Assembly: GCA_036381595.1 (NCBI GenBank)
Contig: DASVCN010000041.1
Span: 1-64,000 of the forward strand
Reading direction: 5' to 3'
Source of the DNA: Trueperaceae bacterium
GTDB lineage: Bacteria; Deinococcota; Deinococci; Deinococcales; Trueperaceae
Length of the DNA stretch: 64,000 nt
Shown: piece by piece, positions 56,690-64,000 of the stretch
How positions within the stretch are numbered: the first letter of the stretch is position 1
How the letters are laid out: every line of letters starts with the position of its first letter
The notes under the pieces: model-generated
Told to the model about the DNA's origin: nothing
Seen by the model: the letters and a program-made list of their open reading frames with translations, nothing else
The model's database searches: none
Position numbers and translations under genes: made by a program

Positions 56690-57484
56690 TCAGCCGTGCG
56701 CCGGCTGCGGTAGGAGCAGCGGGTCGATACCGCGGAGCATCATCCCCTGTCCCCGGGATCGGTGCTCTTCATTGCTGGGCGGGTCGCTGGGGTCGCGCAT
56801 CTGCACGAGCAGCGTTGTTCGCGCCTCGCCGCTGGTGTTGACGCCGGAACCGTGGATCGTCAGGTAGCTGAAGAAGAGGACGTCCCCGGCGCGGGCCGGG
56901 CAGGCGACCGCGCTCTCCAGCGGGTAGCGGTCGAAGGGCAGGTGCCAGCCGCCCTCCTCGACGTGATCGATCGGCCCGAGCTTATGACTGCCCGGGACCA
57001 CTCGTACGCAGCCCTTCTCGAGCGGCGCGTCGTCGAAGTGGAGTATCGCGGCCATCATGGTGTGGCGCTCGTGGGGGAAGAAGGGATGGTCCTGGTGCAT
57101 CGGGAAGGGCGACCCCTTGGCAGGCGGCTTGACGAACATCTTGGTGTGGTGGAGCTGGACGTTCGGCGATCCCATCAGCTCGGAAGCGGCGCCGGTGAGC
57201 CGGTCGTCGACGATGAGGCGGCTGAAGGCGGCCGAGTGGAACTGGACGTCGTGACAATGCTGCAGGACGGTCGCGGTCATAGCGCCGGACATCGCGCCGG
57301 CCTGCCTGGCGCTGCCCCAGGTCGCGTCTACATCCCTGGTGGCGCTCAACCTTTCGATCAACTCGTGCGATTCGCGCCGAAGCTCCTCGGCCTCGTCACG
57401 CGAGAACAGGCCCTGGACCAGCAGGTAGCCGTTCTCCCGGTAGAACTCCCGCTGTTCGCGGCTCAGTCGTTCATGGCCTGCCAT
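56690..57484 (-). CDS. Phytanoyl-CoA dioxygenase (PhyH) family protein
   Basis: This 264-residue Fe(II)/2-oxoglutarate oxygenase has YRENGYLLVQGLFSRDEAEE, the metal His and Asp in FPMHQDHPFFPHERHT, a distal His in LTIHGSGVNTSGEARTTLL, and the Arg that binds 2-oxoglutarate nearby. It would hydroxylate or demethylate a small substrate, perhaps a modified sugar. The ATG at 57484 is chosen; a GTG at 57490 overlapping the previous stop codon is an alternative. PhyH genes recur in sugar loci, but the role there is not settled. Confidence 0.87.
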   Translation of the reverse strand: MAGHERLSREQREFYRENGYLLVQGLFSRDEAEELRRESHELIERLSATRDVDATWGSARQAGAMSGAMTATVLQHCHDVQFHSAAFSRLIVDDRLTGAASELMGSPNVQLHHTKMFVKPPAKGSPFPMHQDHPFFPHERHTMMAAILHFDDAPLEKGCVRVVPGSHKLGPIDHVEEGGWHLPFDRYPLESAVACPARAGDVLFFSYLTIHGSGVNTSGEARTTLLVQMRDPSDPPSNEEHRSRGQGMMLRGIDPLLLPQPAHG

Positions 57485-57486
57485 CG

Positions 57487-59223
57487 TCACACCTGCTCTC
57501 CGACGCCCACGACCGTTTCGCTTCTGGCGGGCGCCTGCTTCCATGTCCGGCGGATGAGTTCGAAGTCATCCTCATCCAGGGCCTCCCCGGTACTGTCTAT
57601 GTGGCTGGTGAAGTAGAGCGACGAGACACCCAGTTCGGGCTGGATCTCCAGGTAACGGCGCCAGGCGCTCTTGTCGCGTACCGGCCAGTTGTCGGTGTCG
57701 ATGATCGCCTCGGGGCAGGCGAGCCGGGCGATGCAGGCCCGGTGGGGCATCGAGGTGGCCACGTCGGCGCCAACGTTGATGTCGTTGAGGCGGATCATGT
57801 CCACCACGTCGGCCAGATAGGGATGAGGCGTGTGGGTCATGAGCAGCGCGTCGGATTTCGTCGCCTTCGCCTCGTGGTGGAGGATCTCCAGGTAGCGTCG
57901 CATCAGCTCGAGCCCCCAGACCCGCTCGTCGGCAAGCCGCAAGCCGGGGCTGCACGGGATGCGGGCGGTGAAGTCGAGCTTGAACCCGTCGGCGTCGTAG
58001 CCCTCCGGCGAGAGCATCCGCGCTATCGACTCCCGGAAGCGCTCCTCGAAGGCGGGGTTGGTCGGGTCGACGGCGACCTTCTCGCCGGCGGCGTTGGTGA
58101 CGCACTCCTCCGCCGGGATCCCCTCCGGGTCCCAGGCCTTGAGCCAGAGGAGGACCTTGCGGCCCGAGCGGTGCTGATCGGCTATGAAGCCGGCCAGGTC
58201 GGGCCACTTCTCCTCGTCGACCGCGTTCTCACCGTAGGTCAGTTGCCACTTGTCGTCGAGGACGACGGTTCCGGGTTGCAGGCCACGTGCTTCGAGCTGG
58301 GAGAGGAAGAGCTCGTAGTTCTCCTGCCTGGCCTGCGCCGGGGCGCCGCCGCCCGTCTTCGAGGCTACGTACCCCTGAGCGCCCCAGCCGCAGAAGATCG
58401 GCTGCGACCACCACTCGGCCCGTTCGCACGCCCCCGCCTTCACCAGCCGTTGCGCGCGCAGCGAGACCACGTGCCGCTCGAGCGCCGCGTACTCGTCGAC
58501 CGCGAAGTCGAAGCCTATCGCCGGGAGGCGGTAGCTTCCCGCCACTGCGACCGTTCCTTCGAACGGGAGCGACAGGCAGAAGCCCCCTCTGTTGGCGCGA
58601 TAGCCGAACTCGTTGAAGCGGTTCTCGCCCGGTGCCGCTTCGAGACCCATGGCCAGCCAGCCGCCCTCCGTCTCGAAGGCGTAGCAGAAGGGTGGCGGCG
58701 TGAAGAACCAGCCTCCCCGCCCGGCGATGGGTACGCCGCTGGTGTCGATGAGGCTGCTCTCGGTGGGCGTGAAGTAGTAGCTCTCCTCCACCGTCGGCTC
58801 AGGGTTGAAGCCCTTGGCGAAGTGGGCTCTTGACCAGAAGAAGCCGGACCCCCAGCGGAGCCTGGCCGAGGAGTAGCCGCCGAAGTAATCGACGGCCGAG
58901 ATACGCCCCTCTCCTTCTATCTCGACCTCGAACGCGAGGCGCTCCTCCCAGCAACGGAAGCGGCAGACCTTCCGCTGCCAGCGCGAACTGCCCAACTCCA
59001 GTTCGAGCAGCACGTGGTCGCCCAGGTCGCGGCGCCGCCACCGGCCTACCGTCACCGTGTCCTCCCTGCCATCGACGGCGTGCACCGAGCAGGGTACGAA
59101 GAGTTCGGCGATCGGTTCGCCGGCTGCTCCGGAGAGCGAGACGTAGGGCCGATCGGCGGCACATTCGAGCCGGTAACGGCTGGTGGTCAGACTCGGGGGT
59201 TCTTCGGGGGCGACCGGGGGCAT
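57487..59223 (-). CDS. TIM-barrel glycoside hydrolase, GH36/GH31-like
   Basis: This 578-residue enzyme has an N-terminal beta-sandwich domain of about 250 residues and a TIM barrel with TVVLDDKWQLTYGENAVDEE, KVLLWLKAWDPEGIP and DADGFKLDFTARIP, where D417 is the likely nucleophile. The layout matches the GH31/GH36 group of alpha-glycosidases; the exact family and sugar are uncertain. The ATG at 59223 follows GGAGGACC. It overlaps the PhyH gene at a GTGA if that gene starts at 57490. No signal peptide is seen, so it is cytoplasmic. Confidence 0.78.
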   Translation of the reverse strand: MPPVAPEEPPSLTTSRYRLECAADRPYVSLSGAAGEPIAELFVPCSVHAVDGREDTVTVGRWRRRDLGDHVLLELELGSSRWQRKVCRFRCWEERLAFEVEIEGEGRISAVDYFGGYSSARLRWGSGFFWSRAHFAKGFNPEPTVEESYYFTPTESSLIDTSGVPIAGRGGWFFTPPPFCYAFETEGGWLAMGLEAAPGENRFNEFGYRANRGGFCLSLPFEGTVAVAGSYRLPAIGFDFAVDEYAALERHVVSLRAQRLVKAGACERAEWWSQPIFCGWGAQGYVASKTGGGAPAQARQENYELFLSQLEARGLQPGTVVLDDKWQLTYGENAVDEEKWPDLAGFIADQHRSGRKVLLWLKAWDPEGIPAEECVTNAAGEKVAVDPTNPAFEERFRESIARMLSPEGYDADGFKLDFTARIPCSPGLRLADERVWGLELMRRYLEILHHEAKATKSDALLMTHTPHPYLADVVDMIRLNDINVGADVATSMPHRACIARLACPEAIIDTDNWPVRDKSAWRRYLEIQPELGVSSLYFTSHIDSTGEALDEDDFELIRRTWKQAPARSETVVGVGEQV

Positions 59224-59279
59224 GGTCCTCCTTAAGGGTCCGGAACGTCGAGCAACGAGGACGATAGGTCGTGCTCCAC

Positions 59280-60182
59280 CTATTTGCCTACCGAACCTGC
59301 CACACTTATCCCTTCGATGAAGTACTGCTGGAAAGAGAGGAACATCACGAGCACCGGCAGCATCACCACCAGGCTCGCGGCCATCAGCCAGTTCCAGGCG
59401 GGAGCGCCGCCGGCCGCGAAGTCGAACTGCCGCAGCCCCAGCTGGAGTGTGTAGAGCCGCTCGCTCTGCAGATAGATGAGCGGGCCCATGAAGTCCTGCC
59501 AGGCGCCCTGGAAGGAGAAGATGGCGATCGTGGCAAGGGCGGGCTTCGAGAGGGGCATGACGATGCTCCAGAGGATGCGCAGCTCGGAGGCGCCGTCGAT
59601 CTTGGCGCTCTCCGAGAGCGACATGGGGATCCCCTTCATGAACTGTCGCAGCAGGAATATGTGGAAGGCGCTTCCGCCCATGAAGCCGGGGACTATGAGC
59701 GGCAGGAAGGTGTTGGTCCACACCTCGGAACCCTGGAAGCCGAACGCCGGCAGGTTGGCCATCACGATGAACTGCGGGATGAGCAGGACGACTCCGGGGA
59801 GCATCATCGTGGCCAGCACGAAGACGAACATGACGTCGCGGCCCGGCCAGCGCAGCCGGGCGAAGGCGTAGGCGGTGAGCGAGGTCGCGAAGACGCCGCT
59901 GACCACTGCCGCTACGGTGATTATCACCGTGTTGAGGGCCCAACGTCCCCACAACCCGAACGAGAACGCCTCGCTGTAGTTCTGCCAGTAGAGGACCTCG
60001 GGGATCCAGTTGCTTCCCTGCAGGTCCCAGTGGGCCTTCAGAGAGGTCGATATCATCCAGCCCAGCGGGACCAGGAACAGGATCGAGATGCCGATGAGCA
60101 GGAGCAGGGAGATCCACTCGGCGATCCCCATCTTGAAGAGCCGCAGCCGGGGCCGCACCGCTCGCCTGGCTACCGTCGCCAC
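59280..60182 (-). CDS. Carbohydrate ABC importer permease, MalG type
   Basis: This 300-residue permease has about six helices, WISLLLLIGISILFLVPLGW at the N-terminus, and an EAA loop IPMSLSESAKIDGASELRIL contacting the ATPase. It belongs to the CUT1 family for oligosaccharides. The start is a GTG at 60182 with GGAGG upstream, 28 bases after the other permease. Confidence 0.94.
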   Translation of the reverse strand: MATVARRAVRPRLRLFKMGIAEWISLLLLIGISILFLVPLGWMISTSLKAHWDLQGSNWIPEVLYWQNYSEAFSFGLWGRWALNTVIITVAAVVSGVFATSLTAYAFARLRWPGRDVMFVFVLATMMLPGVVLLIPQFIVMANLPAFGFQGSEVWTNTFLPLIVPGFMGGSAFHIFLLRQFMKGIPMSLSESAKIDGASELRILWSIVMPLSKPALATIAIFSFQGAWQDFMGPLIYLQSERLYTLQLGLRQFDFAAGGAPAWNWLMAASLVVMLPVLVMFLSFQQYFIEGISVAGSVGK

Positions 60183-60210
60183 GTGGACCTCCGCGGGTGG
60201 TAGGCCTCGT

Positions 60211-61200
60211 TCACCGGTCGGCCTCGTAGTGGACCCAGCGCTTGGCCAGGCCGAGCTGGATGACGGTGATGACCATGATGATCACGAACAGGATCCAGGC
60301 GAGGGCCGAACCGTAGCCCATCTCCAACCTGCCGCTGCAGGCGTCCTGTCCGAACGAGCATTTGTAGAGGTAGAGGACGTAGAAGAGGAGCGAGTGCTCG
60401 GTACCCCCTAACGTCTTGACGGCCGGATCGGTGGTGATGATGTAGGCGGTCGTGAATATCTGGAAAGTGCCGATGATGCCGGTGATGACCAGGAAGAAGG
60501 TGGTGGGGGTGAGCAGCGGGATGGTGATGTAGAGGTTCTTCATCCAGCCGTTCGCCCCGTCGATCTCGGCGGCCTCGTAGAGAGACTTGTCGATCCCTCT
60601 GAGGCTCGCGAGGTAGATGATCACGTCGACGCCTATGTACCAGAGCCCCATGATGACGAAGGCGGGCTTCGTCCAGGTCGCGTCGGAGAGCCAGGCCGGC
60701 CCCCTGATGCCGAATAGCTGCAGGCCGCTGTTGAGGAGCCCGTTGGGCTCGAGCATCCACTCCCACAGGAAGATCGCGGCCACGCCCGAGAGCACGGTAG
60801 GCAGATAGATGACTGTTCGGAAGATACGGGTGCCGGGCAGGTCCATATTCAGCAGGACCGCCAGACCCAGTGCCAGCGCCAGGACGATCGGCGTCTTGAC
60901 GAGCACCATCCAGAACGTGTTCCTGAGCGAGATCCAGAAGTATTCGTCGCGGAAGAAGATCTCGCGATAGTTCTCCAGCCCCACCCAGTTGGGGGCCCGG
61001 ATGATGTTGTAGTCGGTGAAGCTCGTATAGAGCGAGAAGAGCATCGGCCCCAGGGTGAAGGCGGTGAAGCCGATGATCCAGGGGAGCACGAAGAGCCAGC
61101 CGGTGATCGCTTCGCTGCGGAAGTGGCTGCGGACGCGCCGCTTCGCTGGTTTGCCGGCGACCCTGGCGGCTGGTGTCGCTATCTTTCCGTCCATACCCAT
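60211..61200 (-). CDS. Carbohydrate ABC importer permease, MalF type
   Basis: This 329-residue CUT1 permease has ITGWLFVLPWIIGFTAFTLG, the MalF-like SFTDYNIIRAPNWVGLENYR, and an EAA loop DKSLYEAAEIDGANGWMKNL. Two in-frame ATGs (61200 and 61194) are possible; the second is better spaced from GGGAG. It pairs with the MalG-type permease downstream. A strong hairpin separates it from the binding-protein gene. Confidence 0.94.
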   Translation of the reverse strand: MGMDGKIATPAARVAGKPAKRRVRSHFRSEAITGWLFVLPWIIGFTAFTLGPMLFSLYTSFTDYNIIRAPNWVGLENYREIFFRDEYFWISLRNTFWMVLVKTPIVLALALGLAVLLNMDLPGTRIFRTVIYLPTVLSGVAAIFLWEWMLEPNGLLNSGLQLFGIRGPAWLSDATWTKPAFVIMGLWYIGVDVIIYLASLRGIDKSLYEAAEIDGANGWMKNLYITIPLLTPTTFFLVITGIIGTFQIFTTAYIITTDPAVKTLGGTEHSLLFYVLYLYKCSFGQDACSGRLEMGYGSALAWILFVIIMVITVIQLGLAKRWVHYEADR

Positions 61201-61218
61201 GCTCCCGTGAAGGTGTGG

Positions 61219-61245
61219 GACGGGGGCGAGCTGGTCGCCCCCGTC
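61219..61245 (-). terminator. Hairpin between the sugar-binding-protein gene and the permease genes
   Basis: GACGGGGGCGA and TCGCCCCCGTC form a perfect 11-bp stem with loop GCTGG. There is no T run, so it is probably a partial terminator or an RNA-stability element that raises binding-protein levels over permeases, as known for other importers. Confidence 0.7.
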
Positions 61246-61257
61246 ACGGTGCCGATG

Positions 61258-62598
61258 CTAGTCGTTGGCGGCGATCTCGGCGTCGATCGCTTCCTGTGCT
61301 TCCTCCAGCATCTCCTCGGGCTCCATCTCGCCGGTCCAGACCTGCTCCCAGCGGTTGTTGATCTCGTTCATCCAAGCCGGGTAGGCGGTGACGAAGGTGC
61401 TGTTGTTCGCCGGCACGGCCTCGATGGCGTCGATGTAGAACTCCCAGTTGGGGTCGGCCATCAATTCAGGAGCGTTGGCCGGGGCCGGGCCGTTGGGGAT
61501 GGCGTAGGTGTCACGCGCCCACGAGGTCTGCGCCTCGGGGTTGGTCGCGCACTTGATGAACTCCCAGGCGGCTTCCGGGTTCTCGGCGCCGCTCGGGATC
61601 GAGAGGGTGAAACCGCCGCTGTCGGAGGTGGTTTCCTCGGCAGTCTGAGCCGGGATTGGGGCGACGCCCCAGTCGATCTCGACCCGCTCGCCGTCCAGCT
61701 CCATGCGCGGCCGGTAGAAGACCAGCTGCGAGGCGTAGCCGGCAACGTCGACCTTCATCGCGACCCCGCCCGACATGAAGTGGTCGTTCGGGGGAGCGCC
61801 GAAGCTCTGGGTGAAGCGCTGCAGGTTGTCGAACCCGCCGTAACGGTCGATCCACGACTTGATGAACTCGGCGGACTCGACAACTTCGGGAGCGTCGACG
61901 ACGGGGTGGCCGTTCTCGTCGAGCCAGCTGTGGCCGTTGTTGAGCGCCCAGATGTTGGGTGGGCCGTTGCCGATGAGTGGGCTGAAGGCGATGCGCTCCA
62001 GGTCCCCGTTGGCAGCCACTACATCGATGGCGTCGGCGACCTCCTCGAGCTCTTCCCAGGTGGCCGGCGGATCGTTCGGATCGAGTCCGGCGGCTTCCAT
62101 GAGGGTCTTGTTGTAGAACAGTACCCGCACGTCGGTCTCGAAGGGGATGCCGTACGGATCGCCCTCGTAGAGCGACTGGTTCCAGGTGAACTCCCAGAAG
62201 TTGGAGCCGTCCACGCCGTCGGCCGCGGCCATCTCAGCGAGGTTCTCGTAGATGCCTTCGGCGGCCTCGCGGCGCAACTGGTTCCGGTCGGAAACGATCA
62301 CGTCCGGCATGCCGGAGCCGGCGGCGACCGCGGCGATGTTGGCGGTCCAGATGTCACCCCACGGTTTGAACACCTCGGTGACCTCGATGTTCGGCAGTTT
62401 CGCTTCGCAGAGGGCGACTACCCTCCGAATGGCGGTGCGGCGGACGGGCGAGCCCCAGAAGTGCCAGAACTCCACCTCTCCCGAGACCGAGGGGTCGAGC
62501 GGTGCGGCCGCGTCCTCCGACGACTGGGAGAAACCGAGGCTGCCCACCAGCAGCAACGGGACAAGCACGAGCGACAACAGGAAATACCGTGACTTCAT
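61258..62598 (-). CDS. Carbohydrate ABC importer substrate-binding protein
   Basis: This 446-residue exported protein has a Sec signal peptide (MKSRYFLLSLVLVPLLLVGS) and the family 1 pattern: GEVEFWHFWGSPVRRTAIRR, PWGDIWTANIAAVAAGSGMP, DVIVSDRNQLRREAAEGIYE, GIPFETDVRVLFYNKTLMEA, and PSGAENPEAAWEFIKCATNP. No lipobox Cys is seen. It captures an oligosaccharide for the CUT1 permeases. The ATG at 62598 follows GGAGGAG. It is the first gene after the DeoR regulator on the same strand. Confidence 0.94.
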   Translation of the reverse strand: MKSRYFLLSLVLVPLLLVGSLGFSQSSEDAAAPLDPSVSGEVEFWHFWGSPVRRTAIRRVVALCEAKLPNIEVTEVFKPWGDIWTANIAAVAAGSGMPDVIVSDRNQLRREAAEGIYENLAEMAAADGVDGSNFWEFTWNQSLYEGDPYGIPFETDVRVLFYNKTLMEAAGLDPNDPPATWEELEEVADAIDVVAANGDLERIAFSPLIGNGPPNIWALNNGHSWLDENGHPVVDAPEVVESAEFIKSWIDRYGGFDNLQRFTQSFGAPPNDHFMSGGVAMKVDVAGYASQLVFYRPRMELDGERVEIDWGVAPIPAQTAEETTSDSGGFTLSIPSGAENPEAAWEFIKCATNPEAQTSWARDTYAIPNGPAPANAPELMADPNWEFYIDAIEAVPANNSTFVTAYPAWMNEINNRWEQVWTGEMEPEEMLEEAQEAIDAEIAAND

Positions 62599-62696
62599 CT
62601 CTATCCACTCCTCCTTCGAAGTGAGTCGGGTTGGGCCGGTCTGATAGCCGTCAGCTCAGGCAGAGAGCTCCTCCTTCCGGTGACAAGACCCGCGGT

Positions 62697-62715
62697 CTCG
62701 CTATCGAACTGCGAG
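62697..62715 (-). promoter_or_regulatory. Inverted repeat upstream of the sugar-binding-protein gene
   Basis: CTCGC-N9-GCGAG lies about 100 bases before the binding-protein start, in the 133-base spacer after the DeoR gene. It may be an operator; the arms are short. Confidence 0.35.
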
Positions 62716-62731
62716 CAGGCGACGGCCTGGC

Positions 62732-63511
62732 TCACGGTTGATGCCACTTCTCGCCGTCATCGCCGACGACCCTGACGTCGACACCCGACTCGCGCAGCGC
62801 CAACCGATCGTCCTCGGGCATGCCCGAGTCGCTGATGACCATGTGCACGGCGCTCAGGGGCGCCACTACCTCGTCAGCGACCCGATGGAACTTGCTCGAG
62901 TCGGCGACCACTACCGAGCGTTTGGCGACACGCACCAATTGTCTTAACACCAGGGCTTCGTCGGGCGCGGTGACGGTGTAGCCGACCCCGTGGCCGATCC
63001 CGCTCACCCCCACGAAAGCGATGTCGACGAACAGGTCCGAGAGGTTGTCGAGGGTCCACTCGCCCACCACCAGTTCGCCGGTCTGCCGGTAGCGGCCGCC
63101 GGTGAGGCGCACTCCGGTTGCTGGATCGGTGATGGCGGCGGCGACGGCGAGGCTGCTGGTGATCACCTCGACCCTCCGGCCGTCGAGCTGACGGGCGATC
63201 TGCTCGGTGGTCGTGCCGGGTCCCAGCCCCACGGTCATCCCCTCCCGCACTAGCTCCGCGGCGGCGGCGGCGATGAGAGTCTTCTCGTCCAGCCGCAGGG
63301 CGGTTCGCTCCCGGTACGACAGGGCCTGGTAGCTCAGCAGTACTCCCCCACCGTGGTGCTTGCTGATGAGGCCCTTCTCCTGGAGGTCTTCGAGGTCGCG
63401 CCGGATCGTCTGTCCCGAGACCCGGAACATGCGCGCCAGCTCCGCGGTGCGGGCGGACCCGTTCTCCTGGATGAGGCCAAGGATGGTTTGCCTTCGTTCC
63501 TCTGCGAGCAT
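62732..63511 (-). CDS. DeoR-family transcriptional repressor
   Basis: This 259-residue regulator has a winged helix (MLAEERRQTILGLIQENGSA, FRVSGQTIRRDLEDLQEKGL) and a sugar-phosphate-sensing DeoR C-terminal domain (TVGLGPGTTTEQIARQL, then FVGVSGIGHGVGYTVTAPD and KRSVVVADSSKFHRVADEVV). It likely senses a sugar phosphate made by the locus and controls the operon and the divergent sulfatase. It has a full sigma-70-type promoter with a direct repeat in the spacer region. Confidence 0.92.
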   Translation of the reverse strand: MLAEERRQTILGLIQENGSARTAELARMFRVSGQTIRRDLEDLQEKGLISKHHGGGVLLSYQALSYRERTALRLDEKTLIAAAAAELVREGMTVGLGPGTTTEQIARQLDGRRVEVITSSLAVAAAITDPATGVRLTGGRYRQTGELVVGEWTLDNLSDLFVDIAFVGVSGIGHGVGYTVTAPDEALVLRQLVRVAKRSVVVADSSKFHRVADEVVAPLSAVHMVISDSGMPEDDRLALRESGVDVRVVGDDGEKWHQP

Positions 63512-63534
63512 CGGTGGCTCACTTTCCGCTTTTT

Positions 63535-63573
63535 GGTATTGAGAAATGTAACATGGTATTCATTGCGAGTCAA
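63535..63573 (-). promoter_or_regulatory. DeoR promoter with direct repeat, shared with the divergent sulfatase
   Basis: On the minus strand TTGACT (63573-63568) and TACATT (63550-63545) are exactly 17 bases apart. GGTATT occurs at 63535 and 63555, 20 bp apart, flanking the -10 box, which suits autoregulation. The region is AT-rich and lies between the divergent DeoR and sulfatase genes. Confidence 0.7.
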
Positions 63574-63648
63574 CAATTCGCATGGAGCTAGGGGTCAGAT
63601 GACCGGAAAAGTCAACACGTTCCCACATGTTGGACGGGGTGCCGTGTG

Positions 63649-64000
63649 ATGAAGGCGGGAAACGACGGCTCGGCGCAACCCGACATCCTGCTGATGATGG
63701 TCGACCAGATGACCGCCGGCGCCATCCGCGCAACGGGGCATCCGTCGGCCATCACTCCCAACCTCGATCGCCTGGTGCGCTCCTCCGTGTCGTTCGTCAA
63801 CGCCTACAGCAACTCGCCCCTCTGCGTGCCGGCGCGGGCCTCCTTCATGACCGGCCGGCTCCCGCGTTCCACCGGAGTTTTCGACAACGGCTCGGAACTG
63901 CCGGCCAGCGCCCCCACCATCGCCCACCATCTACAACGGGCCGGTTACCGGACGATCCTGGCGGGCAAGATGCACTTCGTCGGTCCGGACCAGCACCACG
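63649..64000 (+). CDS. Sulfatase, N-terminal part, cut by the window end
   Basis: The 117 visible residues begin with a nucleotide-free sulfatase fold: PDILLMMVDQMTAGAIRATG, then TPNLDRLVRSSVSFVNAYSN and SPLCVPARASFMTGR. C59-V60-P61-A62-R63 is the Cys-type sulfatase signature, where Cys is converted to formylglycine. No signal peptide is seen. It resembles choline-sulfatase-type enzymes but the substrate is open. The ATG at 63649 overlaps the stop codon of a short frame starting at 63599. It is divergent from the DeoR gene and probably strips sulfate from the imported glycan. The gene continues beyond 64000. Confidence 0.93.
   Translation, partial: MKAGNDGSAQPDILLMMVDQMTAGAIRATGHPSAITPNLDRLVRSSVSFVNAYSNSPLCVPARASFMTGRLPRSTGVFDNGSELPASAPTIAHHLQRAGYRTILAGKMHFVGPDQHH

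Noticed and set aside
63599-63649. 16-codon frame overlapping the sulfatase start (TGATG) as a leader peptide
   Set aside because: No ribosome binding site was evident and the frame is too short to judge; coupling cannot be excluded.

Overview
The window is GC-rich, densely coded bacterial DNA. It most resembles a member of the Deinococcota, probably near Truepera/Trueperaceae; this is inference without any marker gene. Supporting signs are a LexA / ImuB(ImuY)-like / DnaE2 mutagenesis set like the one known from Deinococcus deserti, a DUF6504 protein beside the ImuB-like gene, a protein family usually annotated 'quinate 5-dehydrogenase' in Deinococcus, and many genes with a TANNNT -10 box only 5-9 bases before the start codon. 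The last sign indicates leaderless mRNAs, which are abundant in Deinococcus. No rRNA, tRNA, CRISPR array, insertion sequence or prophage was recognised.

Region 1 (1-16.3 kb): an SOS mutagenesis set split into two parts. dnaE2 is at 139-3381; lexA, an imuB-like gene and a DUF6504 gene are at 13.8-16.2 kb. The lexA and dnaE2 promoters carry matched palindromes over a TATAAT box. Between the parts lie a DUF1801 protein, a STAND/Orc-like ATPase, a peptide-type ABC importer operon ending in an acetamidase/formamidase, an alpha/beta hydrolase - erythromycin-esterase pair, a NUDT6-like Nudix protein and a VapBC toxin-antitoxin pair.

Region 2 (16.3-26.4 kb): a VOC protein, nitronate monooxygenase, SurE, an unknown protein, a SulP anion transporter next to a CsoR/CstR-type sensor, a small membrane protein, a three-gene run (GT2 glycosyltransferase, 'quinate dehydrogenase'-like, DUF2156 acyltransferase-like) and a B3/AbrB-like protein with a long disordered middle.

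Region 3 (26.4-38.8 kb): a secreted protein with an internal duplication, a BTAD/AAA/TPR regulator, and a set of exported proteins: a CsgG-type lipoprotein, a 1528-residue protein with PPC repeats, discoidin-like and two VWA domains, and a transglutaminase-fold protein with Ser in place of Cys. The last two overlap by 14 bases. This is the least explained system in the window.

Region 4 (38.8-43.9 kb): a P-loop kinase, an ArsR-SRPBCC pair, a YczE-like membrane protein, and ThuA - Gfo/Idh/MocA - 42-residue small protein, plus a DUF624 protein.

Region 5 (44.0-64.0 kb): a large glycan-utilisation locus. A DeoR regulator and a divergent sulfatase head a minus-strand series: sugar-binding protein, two permeases, a GH36/GH31-like hydrolase, a PhyH dioxygenase, a class II aldolase, a GH84 beta-N-acetylglucosaminidase, a ROK kinase, a tandem metallo-beta-lactamase fusion, a sugar isomerase, a GH38 mannosidase, a SIS isomerase and a second GH38. 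Most neighbours overlap by 4 bases. The contents fit uptake and dismantling of a mannose- and N-acetylhexosamine-containing, possibly sulfated glycan, with catabolism through sugar kinase, isomerases and aldolase. Neither ABC importer has an ATPase gene in the window.
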